From contig CM055095.1 of the NCBI GenBank assembly GCA_029204225.1, forward strand, positions 21,990,699-22,054,698: a stretch of DNA of 64,000 nt, given 5' to 3'. Made by a program: the position numbers and the translations under genes. Below, piece after piece: positions 23,117 to 33,752 of this stretch. The stretch comes from Diphasiastrum complanatum (Eukaryota > Streptophyta > Lycopodiopsida > Lycopodiales > Lycopodiaceae). The notes below the pieces were generated by a model, which saw nothing but the letters and a program-made list of their open reading frames with translations, was not told the origin of the DNA and ran no database searches. Positions within the stretch are counted from its first letter, which is position 1. Every line of letters begins with the position of its first letter.

Positions 23117-24149
23117 CATTCCTGGTTATTACATATAGCTTGGTTTTCATTTGGACCTGTTGATTGGTGCTGGTTTTTCCATATTACTGATCGCCTATGG
23201 TGCGGATATCTCTATGATTATGCATGTGGCTCTCTATCTGTTCCTTGGATTGTTGCTCATTGTCAGGCTTGGCATATCCTATTGGCTTGGGTTATTACCT
23301 CCGTTCCAGCTACTGTTTGTCTGGGTGATCTTCAGGTTCCCTGTCATTTCAGGTTGCTCCATATCGCTTGGTCTCCGATGCTGAGTTGCCACTTTGTTCT
23401 GGTGTTCCGAGACCATCATGGTACCTTGAGAGAATTATTTGTCCTCTCTTGGATAGTTTTTGGGGATGTTGCCGCTATATACTTCAGTGTTGCTCATATG
23501 TGCTTTGATACTCATTCCCAGCTACACGTGGATATTGCTCCGATACTTGCTACTGATGTTGTGGAACCTGTTCCTCATTCCAGTGCATTTCTTCTATTCC
23601 TCACTTGTGCGCCGGTGTGTACTTTGGGATTACACTTGCGGCCAGTTCCGATGGGTCATCCGATTCTCCATCCATTTTTGGTGTATCCTATGATGGATTG
23701 GTATGTTCATATGAGGCCTTTCTGGATGAGTTTTTTGGCTACAGTTTGTCAGTTGGGGCCTGTACTATTTCTAGATTTGTTGCTACTATTTTCATGCGTC
23801 ATGTCTTTTTAAATGATGCATTGATTTCTTGGACCTTCTAGAGCTTTTGGCATGCTGCTCTTCTCGTGATATGGGCCTTGAGGGTACCGTATGCCATTGG
23901 TACTTCTCATTCATGGGCCCTATGGATACCTTGGGCTTTTGACCATGTTGGTGCATATTTCTCCATTTTAAGCTATCCTTTGATAGGATGATCTCCTTGG
24001 TGCTAGTCTTCCAATGCTGCTATCTTTTCTTGGGGCACCTTGCACATATGGTTGATGGATACGTGTATCATGCGGCTATTCGAGAAGAGTGTCCATCTCT
24101 TTTCCAGTTTCCTTATTGACTTCTTGGTGCTGATGTAGTTCTACCTTCT
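23117..24149 (+). other. Gypsy internal region without recognisable coding domain
   Basis: T-rich sequence lies between the 233-aa ORF and the integrase tail. Overlapping frames at 23282-23812 and 23605-23841 are open but hydrophobic and mutually incompatible. No reverse transcriptase, RNase H or integrase catalytic core (DDE) can be read in any frame. Confidence 0.6.
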
Positions 24150-24765
24150 CAGGCTTTTTGGATACCTTGGTGCTCAAGAGCTTATTTCCCGGGCCAGTTC
24201 TCATTTACAGCATGTTCAGGAGTGTTATCAGACCTTAGTTGATCGTCACCGCCGCCATGTTGAGTTTCAGCTTGGAGATATGGTCTATCTACACCTACGG
24301 TTTGCACGTCATCATTTTGTCCAGGGCCATGCTTCTACTGAGAAGCTTTCACCACGTTATTATGGGCCTTATCACATTTTGGAGGTTCTTAATCCAGTTA
24401 CATATCGCTTACAGCTTCCTGCTTCCACACGCGCCTTTGATGTATTCCATGTCAGTTTATTACGTGCTGCTATTGAGGATGATGCTCCTTGTGATGTTGA
24501 GTTTCCTACTTCTCCAGAGTTATTTCCATTTTTACCTGCTGCTATATTACAGGTTTGTCTATACCATAGTCAACGCCGCCGGCAGATTCAGTTTTTGGTC
24601 CAGTGGGATGGCCGTCCTATTGAGGAAGCCACATGGGAGCCTATTGATGTCTTTTATCATACACCATCACTTGCGGATCAGGCTCATGCTCTTGCTGCAC
24701 TTGTTGATTCCTCTACATCAGATGTTGTTCTAGCTGTTGATGCACCAGGGCTTGCTGCTACTTGA
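24150..24765 (+). pseudogene. Gypsy integrase C-terminus with chromodomain
   Basis: The frame open from about 24160 to the stop at 24763-24765 contains a His/Arg-rich helix (Asp-Arg-His-Arg-Arg-His) and the integrase C-terminal GPY/F-type region (Leu-Ser-Pro-Arg-Tyr-Tyr-Gly-Pro-Tyr, then Phe-His-Val-Ser-Leu-Leu). A chromodomain follows with Val-Gln-Trp-Asp-Gly and Ala-Thr-Trp-Glu-Pro (about 24598-24640). In intact chromoviruses this tail targets integration to chromatin. Here the catalytic core that should precede it is absent, though this part is uninterrupted. Confidence 0.82.
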
Positions 24766-24803
24766 TCCAATTTCTTTTCGGTAGTTGGGTCTTTTTCTTT
24801 TGT

Positions 24804-24812
24804 GCCAGGGAG
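24804..24812 (+). other. Polypurine tract of gypsy element
   Basis: GCCAGGGAG directly precedes the 3' LTR start AGTTATGG. It is short and not purely purine. Confidence 0.6.
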
Positions 24813-25201
24813 AGTTATGGACTCGGCTCATTACATTCGCCGCGTCCATTTGCATTTACTTTACTTTATGCATAAGCAGACCTTGGGCCCTTTTTTATTC
24901 ATTAGTGACACTTAAACTATATGGTTGGCCTTTGGCCTTATTATTCATTATTAGGCCATTTGGACATATTACTGGAGAGTGGGGGCCTTCTTGGAGGCCA
25001 CCGGAAGCTTCCTTTCAGGGCTTCCTCTTGGCTATAAGTAGGAAAACTGTGTCATTTGTTATTCAACTAATGATATTGATCTCTCTCTTTCCTGCTTTCT
25101 AGGGTTAAGTCTTGCTTATGTGCTGCTTTCATAGCTTAAGTCTTTCTTATGTGATGCTTTCATAGCTTAGCTCTAGATCAGTTGTGGCTCTATTCGTAAC
25201 T
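24813..25201 (+). repeat. 3' LTR of gypsy element
   Basis: 389 bp, the same ends as the 5' LTR. It lacks about 36 bp and about 20 bp present in the 5' copy. Confidence 0.9.
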
Positions 25202-25206
25202 GCTCC
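25202..25206. repeat. Target-site duplication GCTCC, right (gypsy element)
   Basis: GCTCC directly follows ...TTCGTAACT and matches 19634-19638. Confidence 0.9.
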
Positions 25207-25285
25207 CTCCTTTTTCTGCTACTAATCGTCTTGCTTGCTATGGCCTGCTCCTCTACCCTCATTCGTTGGCTCGCTGTTTGCTCCT

Positions 25286-25610
25286 GTCAGGAATTGTGAG
25301 CTCCTGCAACTTTGTCACGAACATGACGAAGCAAAACAAAGTGAAGGTCGAAGGGCGAACATACCCCGAAGGTCGAACATACCTCGAAGGCCGGAAGACA
25401 CGAAATGAAACGAAACGAAGACAAAGGAAAACAATTCACGCTGCCAACTGGCAACTCGACGAGCATGCCGAATTGTACTTCACGCTCGAGAATAAGCAAC
25501 TAGTTGATTAGCATTGACTTGTCTTGTAATTCTTTGTTTAACTGTCTTGTAAACTCCACACAGTGGAGATATATACACATTTTTTTATCAACACAAAACA
25601 GATGATAGAG
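25286..25610 (+). repeat. LTR fragment related to element A
   Basis: It starts TGTCAGGAATTGTGAGCTCC, then follows the minus-strand sequence of the A LTR (4398 downward) with substitutions and gaps. Shared blocks include TGCAACTTTG, AACGAAACGAA, GCTGCCAACTGGCAACTC and CCACACAGTGGAGATATA. The match fades near 25610. There is no polypurine tract before it and no primer-binding site after it, so it is a truncated or solo LTR. Confidence 0.65.
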
Positions 25611-25669
25611 AGACGAAAATTCAACCTACTTGCCAAATCTACACTCATCAAAACTCTTTTTTAACACTT

Positions 25670-26980
25670 TTGTTTACCAGGTAATGGATTTACCACCTTA
25701 ACAATCTTCTTTTGCTTACTAGGTTGTGGGTCTTCATCTTGTACATGTTTAGATTCATCCTACATAGCTAGTACTTTATCATCAAGAATAGGCAACTTAC
25801 CAGCAGAGATAACCGTTTTCTATGCCCTGTTCATCACCAAACAACTAGGATCAGTTTCAGCAACATCAAGATTAATCAAAGTAATGGCCTATCCTTTGTA
25901 GTGTCGCCATGCTTCAAAAATCTAATCGATTCTACTGATTTCTTAGAAGATCCAATGATTTTGTGGTTCTCCAAATCGAGCTGATTGGCTGCTCCTTTGT
26001 CAGCTTTTATCTTTACCCATCATCTATCACCTGAATGTCCATTCTTACCACAAACAATATATTTCATATTAGGACAATCTCTAGTCATATGGGCTCCTTT
26101 GCAATGTCGACAAGGAACTTCACTCGGTTTGTCAGGTTTCTACTTTACAATGAAATTTTGTTGTCTTTTTAGAAAGTTGACATCAACTATCAGTGTCTGT
26201 ATATTGTCATTCAAAATATCCATATAGTTTTTTATCATGTCATGAATATTTGATGTAGAGGATTCATATCCTGCTTGATCAACACCTTTGGTAGTAGCAG
26301 GAAAGTTTCATTGGGACATCCCTAATTTGGTACATACTAAGATGCACCTACATCATAAAGAAATTGATTAGGCAGTTTGGAACCAGCTATAAACTGCCAT
26401 ATGATTTGGTGGTTTCTCTTACCTAAAATAGTTAAGATACCCAATCTAGATTATTGTAAGGGAGTCAAACCCTCATACACTAAAAGAAGCACTACCAAAG
26501 CATTGAAATTATCAAGAACTCTATCAAGAGTTTCAAAAGGTATTTCATTGAGATATCCTCTACATCAATCTCAAGAATTTCTTAAAGAACCTCATCAAGA
26601 TTCTTATCAAAATCTTCATCAAGGCTTTCCTTAGAACTTTCATCAAGATCATGCTTAACAAGAATGTCTGAACTTGCAGCACTAGTTTCAAACTAGCTCT
26701 TTAAGAATTTCTTTTCCAACTGTTGTTTTCTGGAAAGAGACTCAAGTGAAATTCCAGCATCTACCAAATGAAGTTTTGTTTCGAAACTAGAGCAAGAGTC
26801 AGTTCCAAAATCCAACTCAAATTGTAAGTCTAAAAGGCCAACTCTCTCGACCTTACTCCTGGAAGGATACTTATGTCTCAAAATAGGGGTTGATATTTTT
26901 TTTAATCCTTTGAATGATTTTGATGGCTTATCTATAGATTCAAAATGATTAAACATCTAACTATGTTCATCATAAGAAGA
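25670..26980 (-). pseudogene. Degenerate retrotransposon gag-like sequence with zinc knuckle
   Basis: On the minus strand near 26120-26000 a knuckle Cys-Arg-His-Cys-X4-His-X4-Cys is followed by a second Cys-Gly-Lys-Asn-Gly-His. Upstream (26956-26693) lies an 87-codon basic open frame, and downstream the sequence decays. Paired zinc motifs in a Lys/Asn-rich context suggest retroelement gag. The boundaries are guesses and I cannot assign the superfamily. Confidence 0.4.
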
Positions 26981-27309
26981 AAAACAAGATTGAAGAAACA
27001 AAATGTTTCTGTCTCCAAAGCTTTGCTAGCTCTCGACTCTCTGATGAAACCCAAAGAGTATACCCATGGGGTGTAACCTCAAACTTAATGATTTCAGCTG
27101 AAGACCTCGAAGGGTGAAATGTTTGCGGATGGGTGGAGCTCAACCGAAAGGCTGAAGGTCGGACAATGGATGAAGGTAAAACTGTCGGGACCAACCCAAA
27201 GGCCGAATGATGAACAATCGATGTTCGGGACACCAGAAGACCGAATACTTTCAATTCTTCATGCTCCAAGTACAAGGAAAATCAAGGAAGTACCATAAAG
27301 TACAATCTC

Positions 27310-27897
27310 CTAATCTGAGTGTGATGATGTCATCCAAAAGAACGTTAGGACATGCCTAATCAGCCATTCTTGTAATCTATGATTAGTTTTTAGATTGTTT
27401 AGTCTATCTATCCAGATGTTATTGTTAATATATGATGATTGTGTAGACACCGTGTTGATATACATGTCGGATGTCATAAGAAGCATATACGAGTGAGTAT
27501 CAAGTATCTGAGAGATCCAGATAGATCCAAAGAAGTCTGCTAGTAAGTGAGACATAAATCGTGGGAGACATAGCTTCTCTCTCCCACTGCATTGTGTGGA
27601 TTTGTCACACAATGCTTTGAAAAAAGAGGATCAATAGATGTTGTTGTGGCTGTCATACACAAATTATTCTAAGTTGTTTTAATCTCAAATGTTTTATTGT
27701 CTGCTTATCGTTTTGTGTATTTGATTTAGTTATTTTACTTATTCCGCACTCTGGTTCAATCTTGTTGAATGCTTAAATAATTTAAACGTAGGTCAGCAGT
27801 GTCTGTCTACACTCTGGGGGATTGTAGGACTGATATAGCCGGCAATGACCAACAGTCAGACCCGAATTCCACCCAGGCTTCCAACAACTCTCAACGG
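27310..27897 (+). repeat. Probable 5' LTR of copia element D
   Basis: Non-coding AT-rich DNA ends directly before a perfect primer-binding site at 27898. The left edge is uncertain and no partner LTR was found. Confidence 0.45.
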
Positions 27898-27909
27898 TGG
27901 TATCAGAGC
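27898..27909 (+). other. Primer-binding site of element D
   Basis: TGGTATCAGAGC, followed after about 110 bp by copia gag. Confidence 0.8.
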
Positions 27910-28017
27910 CTCATGTTCTATCAAAGCTCCGTTGTCATAGCTTATCATAGTTTGATATAGCTACAAAGGTATCAGATCAAGGAGGCAAAGCATTCAAGAC
28001 AAGGAACCGGTAATAGC

Positions 28018-29097
28018 TAAGGAACAGAGTTCACAAAAATTGCTGCAATAAGCAATATACAATCGAAGATCTGCACAATCCTTGATTCAGTCGGGTCTAA
28101 CTTCCTAGCATGGAAGGTGAAGACCTCTCTCGTTCTGAAGGGAGAAGGGCTATGGCCCTGGGTAGATGGCACAGAATAAATGCCAACAGCTATAGGCAAG
28201 GAGCTATGTGAGTGGAGAGAAAAGAACGACAAGGCAGTAGTCGTGTTGTCATCATCCATTGACGATAGCCTCATACTTGACCTGACTACACTCTCCAATG
28301 CAAGAGAGATGTGGGATTCTTTACTCACAAGGTTTTAGATGAAATCACATAGTCAAATCATGCTTTTTGAAGATCAGCTGACAAACCTACGATGGGATGG
28401 CAAGGACCTCACATCTTTGTCAAGAAGATGAAAGATCTATTCCTTTCATTACATAGATTTTGGAATAGAGGAATGGTGTATCAGCCAAGAAGTAGCTCAC
28501 CTATCTGCTAAGAGCGTTGCCAAGGTCTTTCCAGATGACCCGAATGTTGCTAGCAAAGGATCTAGAAATGACACTCGAAAAGGTAGTGATCGAGATTTGA
28601 GAGGAAGTTGAAGCCCGAGAACACCTTGATCACAAGGACAGCTCAGATTCAGCCCTCTACAGAAATAAAGAGAAGCTAAAGAAGCAGTTCAAGCCTAAGA
28701 GGGAGTCAAATCGAAGGCATGATCAAGACCAGCAAACAAAGGGAACCAACAAAGGCAAATGGAAGAACAAAGGAAAGCTGAGACAGCAGAATAGCGACAA
28801 GAAAGTACATGCAAACACGAAGGACATATTGTCGATTCATGTTGGCTAAATCCAAAGATCGAGTGTATCCATTGTCACAAGAAGGGTCATGCAGCTATGG
28901 ACTGCTACCATAACTCGAGGAACAAGCAGCCACAAGTCAAACAAGAGAACAATAACAGTTCATCCTACGTCGAAGAGCCAGAAATCTCGAAGATGGGCGA
29001 AGAAAGGCCGCATATAGAATGTAGACATAGAAATGTCAATAATAGGCTTGTAGAAACTCGTGGCACATCACATGCAACGATTGTAAGTGTTCCATAG
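28018..29097 (+). pseudogene. Copia D gag remnant
   Basis: Near 28090-28330 the plus strand reads through the copia gag N-terminal pattern (Phe-Leu-Ala-Trp-Lys-Val-Lys, then Lys-Gly-Glu-Gly-Leu-Trp) with stops and shifts. A Lys/Arg-rich stretch (28620-28800) follows, then a zinc knuckle Cys-Ile-His-Cys-X4-His-X4-Cys near 28863-28904, continuing open to 29097. Protease and pol are absent. Element D is cut off near 29100, where another element begins. Confidence 0.7.
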
Positions 29098-29219
29098 TGA
29101 CATGCAAGGCATGCACAAAGTGAACTGGACACATGCATGATGATTTGTACAATTCTAAGTTGAAAATTTGACACTTGGTAGAAGTAGGTAGAAATGCATG
29201 CAAGTGACAAATGTCACTA

Positions 29220-29645
29220 GTTCTTTAGTTCTCACTTTTAGATGTGGATGAAAGTTGGAGAGAGATGGTTCTACCTCGAGCTATCCAAACTCCATAAATA
29301 TGTAGATTCTCTCATAATTTTTTATGAAGAACCAAGCTTTGAAGCTATTGCATGTCAATTTGGATCTACACTATTGTCTGCTTGAATTCTGCTCTCTCTT
29401 TCTCTCTCTAACTAGAGTAGAGGCTTATGCTAATGCATTAAATTCTTGTACTTCTTCTCTCTTTTTTTTTCAAAGCAATCATTCTTTGATTCTTAGCATG
29501 CTAGATTGTGATTTAGCCATAAAATTTTGTACTAGATCTTGGCATTCAATCTAGAATCAATTTATGTGCTAAACACAAATCTTAACAAGATCATTCACAC
29601 TTGAGGATGATTCCCCACACGTGTGAGCTTGCTGGAATTTTATCA
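29220..29645 (+). repeat. 5' LTR of copia element E
   Basis: The sequence ends ...GGAATTTTATCA before a degenerate primer-binding site. The block around 29490-29630 matches the reverse complement of 48030-48150, and the CACACGTGTGA...GCTTGCTGG core matches the LTR at 38462-39106. The left edge is approximate. Confidence 0.55.
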
Positions 29646-29657
29646 TGGTGTCATAGC
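29646..29657 (+). other. Degenerate primer-binding site of element E
   Basis: TGGTGTCATAGC matches the initiator-Met site at 10 of 12 positions and directly follows the LTR. Confidence 0.6.
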
Positions 29658-30411
29658 CAAATTAAGCTTTTCATGCTATTATCTCTGTTTGTGTAAGAAT
29701 TTGTGAGCCCAATTCAAGCAAAAAAATTGTTTATCACTTTTATTTACCTTTTCTTGAAAAGTGTTTTGATCGAAGAGGATAGAAACTAGATTTTCATATC
29801 AGAATTGACATTATACGGAATTCTGGAATTCTACACAAAATCATAGATTTTCAGACCTCTTTATTTCTTTCATAATTGGTCCAAAGATATTGATGTTATA
29901 GCTTTATGGAAAGCTTATAATGTGTACTTTCCATTGCAATTGATCTCAAATTAATTTGACGTGTCTATCAATAGTTATAAGCTCTTAAAGAGGGTATGGA
30001 GAGGTCCAAAATCCGAGTGACTACTTTTTGATTTGATCCAATTTAGCTTGATTCACAATCCATTGTTTTTTGAGCAATCAACACAAGAAACTGAAGATCA
30101 AGACAAAGTTCAGAGTTATTGAACACTTTGAGTCTTCTTCGAATCAATAGTGTTTTCTTTTGTAGCATCTAACATGTGCCAAATGTAGAATCAAAACTTG
30201 TCTATACTCCTCAATTCATTTTGAGAGATTGATCTAGATTATCTTGTTTTGTGGAATATTTGAGATCTATCTCAAATACAATTGCAAGTTTTTCACATAA
30301 AATTGATAGCACACCCTTGAAAATTCCTATAGTGAAAGAGAGTAGCAACATCAAGTCTGTTTGGAACAAGCTCAAACATATAAATGTCCAATAACAAGAA
30401 GTCTTCACAAT

Positions 30412-31008
30412 ATGGCACCTGTAGGAGGATATCTCTTAGAACCAAGTGAAAGACTAAGTACCTCCAATTATTCAATATGGAAGGTTAGGATGGAGTCTGT
30501 TCTTATACTCCAGGATGTTATGGACATAGTACTTGGTATTGAGGAGGAGCCTCAAGCACAGCTTGAAATACCAAAGTATAGAAAGAGAGCTAGAATGGCT
30601 CTACACTTCATTAAAATGAATGTCTCTAATGAGATTCTAAGAGAAATAGGATCTTGCACCACTTCTCTAAGTCAATTTTTAAGAATATCCTCAAGGGAAA
30701 GACAAAATCCATCTAGACTTACATATGATGAGAAGGGCAATCAAGTTGAAGGTACAAACATTGCATTTCTCACATATTTTGGTTCATCTTCTTGTGTAGA
30801 TGAGGCTATGCAAGTGGATGGTGGTTTTCATGGAATGGAAGCAAGTAATGGATCTGGAAAAGAGGTCTTAGTCAATGACTTTGATGGTCAAGAGGAAGAT
30901 CAAGAGGTTGATCTCAAAGGACTTCAACAACATAAAAAAAAAAGTTTTTCATGGTGGAAACATATCAAGGAAGGACAAAGATGGAGGAGACATGTAAGCA
31001 TTGGTTGA
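30412..31008 (+). pseudogene. Copia E remnant: gag N-terminus joined to the pre-RT linker
   Basis: An ATG at 30412 starts a copia gag closely matching the intact gag at 48901 (Gly-Gly-Tyr-Leu-Leu-Glu; Tyr-Ser-Ile-Trp-Lys-Val). After about 85 residues, near 30665, the sequence jumps in frame to the linker that precedes reverse transcriptase (Arg-Glu-Arg-Gln...Pro-Ser-Arg-Leu-Thr-Tyr). The same linker is seen in element H at 43900-43940. The rest of gag, protease, integrase, reverse transcriptase and RNase H are lost. Confidence 0.8.
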
Positions 31009-31280
31009 TTATTCACATTTATTGTTTGTTTGTTGTTATTTTCCAGAGAGTTCAAAGTTGGAAGCATGGAGGAATCATTGCATTTACATTCTATTTGATT
31101 CTTCATGTTCTAGTTACATCTTGATATGTAAAATTCATGTAAGAAATAGTGAAGCATCCAATGTGGACACTATTCTCTATATAAATTTTATGAAAGCCAT
31201 TATAAAATCATAGAAAGAAGGTCTATACTTAGGATGGAGATCATTCTAAAGTTAGATCAAAGTTGTGTCATAAAACTAGT

Positions 31281-31291
31281 TGAAGAGGGAC
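31281..31291 (+). other. Polypurine tract of element E
   Basis: TGAAGAGGGAC, preceded by AAAACTAGT, matches the tract of element H (AAAACTAGTTGAAGAGGGAG on the minus strand at 39107-39126). Confidence 0.65.
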
Positions 31292-31690
31292 TATGAAAAA
31301 TATCAAGTAGTTTAGTTTAGTCAAGTTGAGTTTACTTGGCAATTTTGAGGCCAATATGTATTTTCAACTTAGAGATAGAATTCAATAAGCCTAAGAATAG
31401 TGGATTTACTATTTTTGGCAAATTAGGCAAGTTGATAAGGTCTAATTTAGACCTACTTCAATTGGTTAGTAGAGATGCATTGAATTTAGTCATTGGAAGA
31501 GATCTAAAAACTTTCATAAGTAGATAAGCTTGTGTAAGAGCATTCAATTAGGACAAGAGGCTATTATAATAGGTTACAAGCATGGCAAAAATTCATCTCT
31601 CATTCATTCTTATGGAAGATATCTCTTTGGGGTTGTACATCAATTTTTGCATATTTGTGATGATATAGTGAATGCTTGTGTATAGAATGC
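31292..31690 (+). repeat. 3' LTR of element E, partial
   Basis: It starts TATGAAAAATATC right after the polypurine tract and shares TTTTGAGGCCAA and ACTTAGAGAT with the H LTR. The end is not defined. Confidence 0.5.
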
Positions 31691-32011
31691 TATTTTTCTT
31701 ATGTGTATGAGTTCCCACGTGTGAGTACTATTGTCGTACAGAATCGATAAGACAGCAAGAAATCTATATTGATGAATCAGATTCAGAGTTATAAAAATTT
31801 GTTTTTGATCAATAGTTTCTTATTGTCTAAATTGTCTCAAGTTGTCTCATACTTCCGCATAAAATTTTTGCACGCATATTCAATCAAAATAAATACTGTT
31901 CTATTAGTACATAGATCAAATAAAATTGCGATTGAAGACACTGATATTAGTTTGGTTTATTCAAACTTACATCATGTTCTCTGTGAAAGAATAATTACTA
32001 TTTTTCCTACA
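31691..32011 (+). repeat. LTR end fragment of copia type F
   Basis: It resembles the last part of the LTR at 47082-47724: shared blocks are CGATTGAAGA, TTTGRTTTATTC and a TTTTTCCTACA end. It is followed directly by reverse-transcriptase sequence without a primer-binding site. Confidence 0.5.
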
Positions 32012-32340
32012 AATCATTCTAGAATTCATTAGAAGAACCAGAGAGCCTAGCCGAAGCAATTAACTCTAAGGATGTTGTGAAGTGGCAAGAAGCTATGGAA
32101 AGCGAGTGTAGCTCACTTTTGACGAATCAGACCTAGATGCTGGTCGACTTCCCCACTCACAAGAGAGTTATCAACAACAAGTGGATCTTCAAGAAGAATA
32201 TCAACTCTGATGGTTCCATTGCAAAATGGAAAGCACGGCTTATCAAAAAAATTTCAGTCCTGTCATCAAGATGCAGTCAATCAGGACTTTGATTGCGTTA
32301 GTAGCTGCAGAAGACCTCGAAATGCACCAAATGGATGAAG
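32012..32340 (+). pseudogene. Copia F reverse-transcriptase fragment
   Basis: The plus strand encodes the N-terminal part of copia reverse transcriptase (Trp-Gln-Glu-Ala-Met near 32082; Lys-Trp-Ile-Phe-Lys-Lys near 32179; Trp-Lys-Ala-Arg-Leu; then, after a frameshift, Glu-Asp-Leu-Glu-Met-His-Gln-Met-Asp). It has an internal stop and breaks off near 32340. Confidence 0.75.
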
Positions 32341-32839
32341 GAAGTTGATGCTCAACCACCACTTGCAGAATCTATACTAGTCACTAGTATACCTACTACA
32401 TCTGGGGTCTATTTGAATCTCCATTCTGAGAAGAAAAATTACCATTATATGAGGCAATGGATTAAATATTTACAAGAGGAAGAAGCCTTAAATAATGTCC
32501 AAGCTACAGCTAAGGCTCCTCTTGTACCTATGTCAAAGGACCGATGTCAATACTCAATTGCATCACCATGAAGAGCCATTTAAGATGATAGAACAAGAGA
32601 ATTCACAAACTGAGCTGATCATGAATATTCCTTCTAGTAAGATGGATATTACACTTAGGGAGAATTCTTGCTAAGGAAGTAGTATCCGATTGATTGATTG
32701 ATTCAAATTGAGACTAAAATCTAGTGAGAACTACTATATTGTGTGGGATTTGAAGAATCAAATGAAGTTACTCAATGTAGGAGCCGCTTGGAAAAGTGAA
32801 CAACAGAATATTACCTTGCCAATTCAACATAAGAATTTT
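32341..32839. other. Unassigned sequence between copia F and gypsy protease
   Basis: A 78-codon frame at 32335-32571 is Lys/Glu-rich with no recognisable motif. It may belong to the gypsy remnant that follows. Confidence 0.35.
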
Positions 32840-33690
32840 GATTGAGGCGATTGTGATAGATGGAGGGTTTGGAATCAATTTGATTTCTACTAAATTGTGC
32901 GCCAAGTGGGTCTTACGAAATTAAAGCTGTAACTTTTGTAATTAAGTTGGCAATTTACTCTATAGTTCGACCTAAGGGCATGGTGAAAGACATACCAGTA
33001 GTCAAGATTGCTGGTGTCCAATTTGTCATTACCTTAGTAGTAATGGACTTGCTAGAAGCAACATCAATCTACCATGTGTTATTGGGATGTCCTTGGTTAT
33101 GAGTTGCGCAAGTAATTCACAAATGGGGTACGGGCAAAATGACTTTTGAGAATCATGAACAAGTAGCCAGAGTGGATCCATTCACTTGGATGATAAAGCC
33201 AACTATTCCGAAAGGCGATGATAATTCTTTCACAATCGATCATACTTGTGACCAAGCAGAAAAGGCATTGGAAATTCATTATGATTCTCAAACTGATAAT
33301 GCAAACTAGAACCAAGCGTTAGCCACTATTGATTGTACAACTGATTACATGTGTTGACATGATGATAGATCAAAAGTAAGCATCATTCCAACGAAAGATC
33401 GTACTCTTGATACTGCCATCACAAATTCTATTAATATAATGAACGTACTTGGATTTTGGCCGATCCAATTCTAGATTCAATTGAACTAACTGCAGTTAGT
33501 CATGTTTTCTCTTACAATGAGAATGCAAAACTTACTAATGACAAAATTTTACAACATGTGGATCCTACAAGATTTGATATGTGAAACATTCTTGATGAAC
33601 CACCGACAAAATCACCAAAAGCAATTGTTTTGAAGGAAGGGAAGCCAATGCTGGTGTGAATCACCTTCGGTCTGTTGTGAATCTTTGACG
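32840..33690 (+). pseudogene. Ty3/gypsy aspartic-protease remnant
   Basis: Around 32850-33110 the plus strand reads Val-Ile-Val/Ile-Asp-Gly-Gly-X-Gly-Ile-Asn-Leu-Ile-Ser, then a strand-rich region, then His-Val-Leu-Leu-Gly-Cys-Pro-Trp-Leu. This is the two-motif pattern of plant gypsy retropepsins (Asp-X-Gly start and Leu-Leu-Gly-Arg-Pro-Trp end). The catalytic Asp-Ser-Gly is changed to Asp-Gly-Gly, and frameshifts and stops are present. Decayed polyprotein seems to continue to about 33690. Confidence 0.6.
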
Positions 33691-33739
33691 TCCACATCCA
33701 ACTTACATACCAATGATGTGTAAACCATCGATGTCGCTA

Positions 33740-33751
33740 GCTCTGATACCA
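33740..33751 (-). other. Primer-binding site next to LTR G
   Basis: Minus strand TGGTATCAGAGC, one base after the LTR end ...GATCCACAACA. Confidence 0.8.
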
Positions 33752-33752
33752 C

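Larger units (their letters stand above)
19639..25201 (+). mobile_element. Ty3/gypsy chromovirus-type element lacking a polymerase core
   Basis: This is a complete 5563-bp insertion: 5' LTR, perfect primer-binding site, repeat-bearing leader, gag, aspartic protease, about 1.7 kb without recognisable reverse transcriptase, RNase H or integrase core, then the integrase C-terminus with a chromodomain, a purine tract and the 3' LTR, flanked by GCTCC. Protease before the integrase tail and a terminal chromodomain are chromovirus features. The LTRs are 440 and 389 bp and differ mainly by two deletions in the 3' copy. Frameshifts break gag, so this copy is not autonomous. Confidence 0.88.

Noticed and set aside
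23282-23812. 176-codon hydrophobic frame that could be read as a membrane protein
   Set aside because: Hydrophobicity follows from T-rich sequence; overlapping frames are equally open and no family motif is visible.
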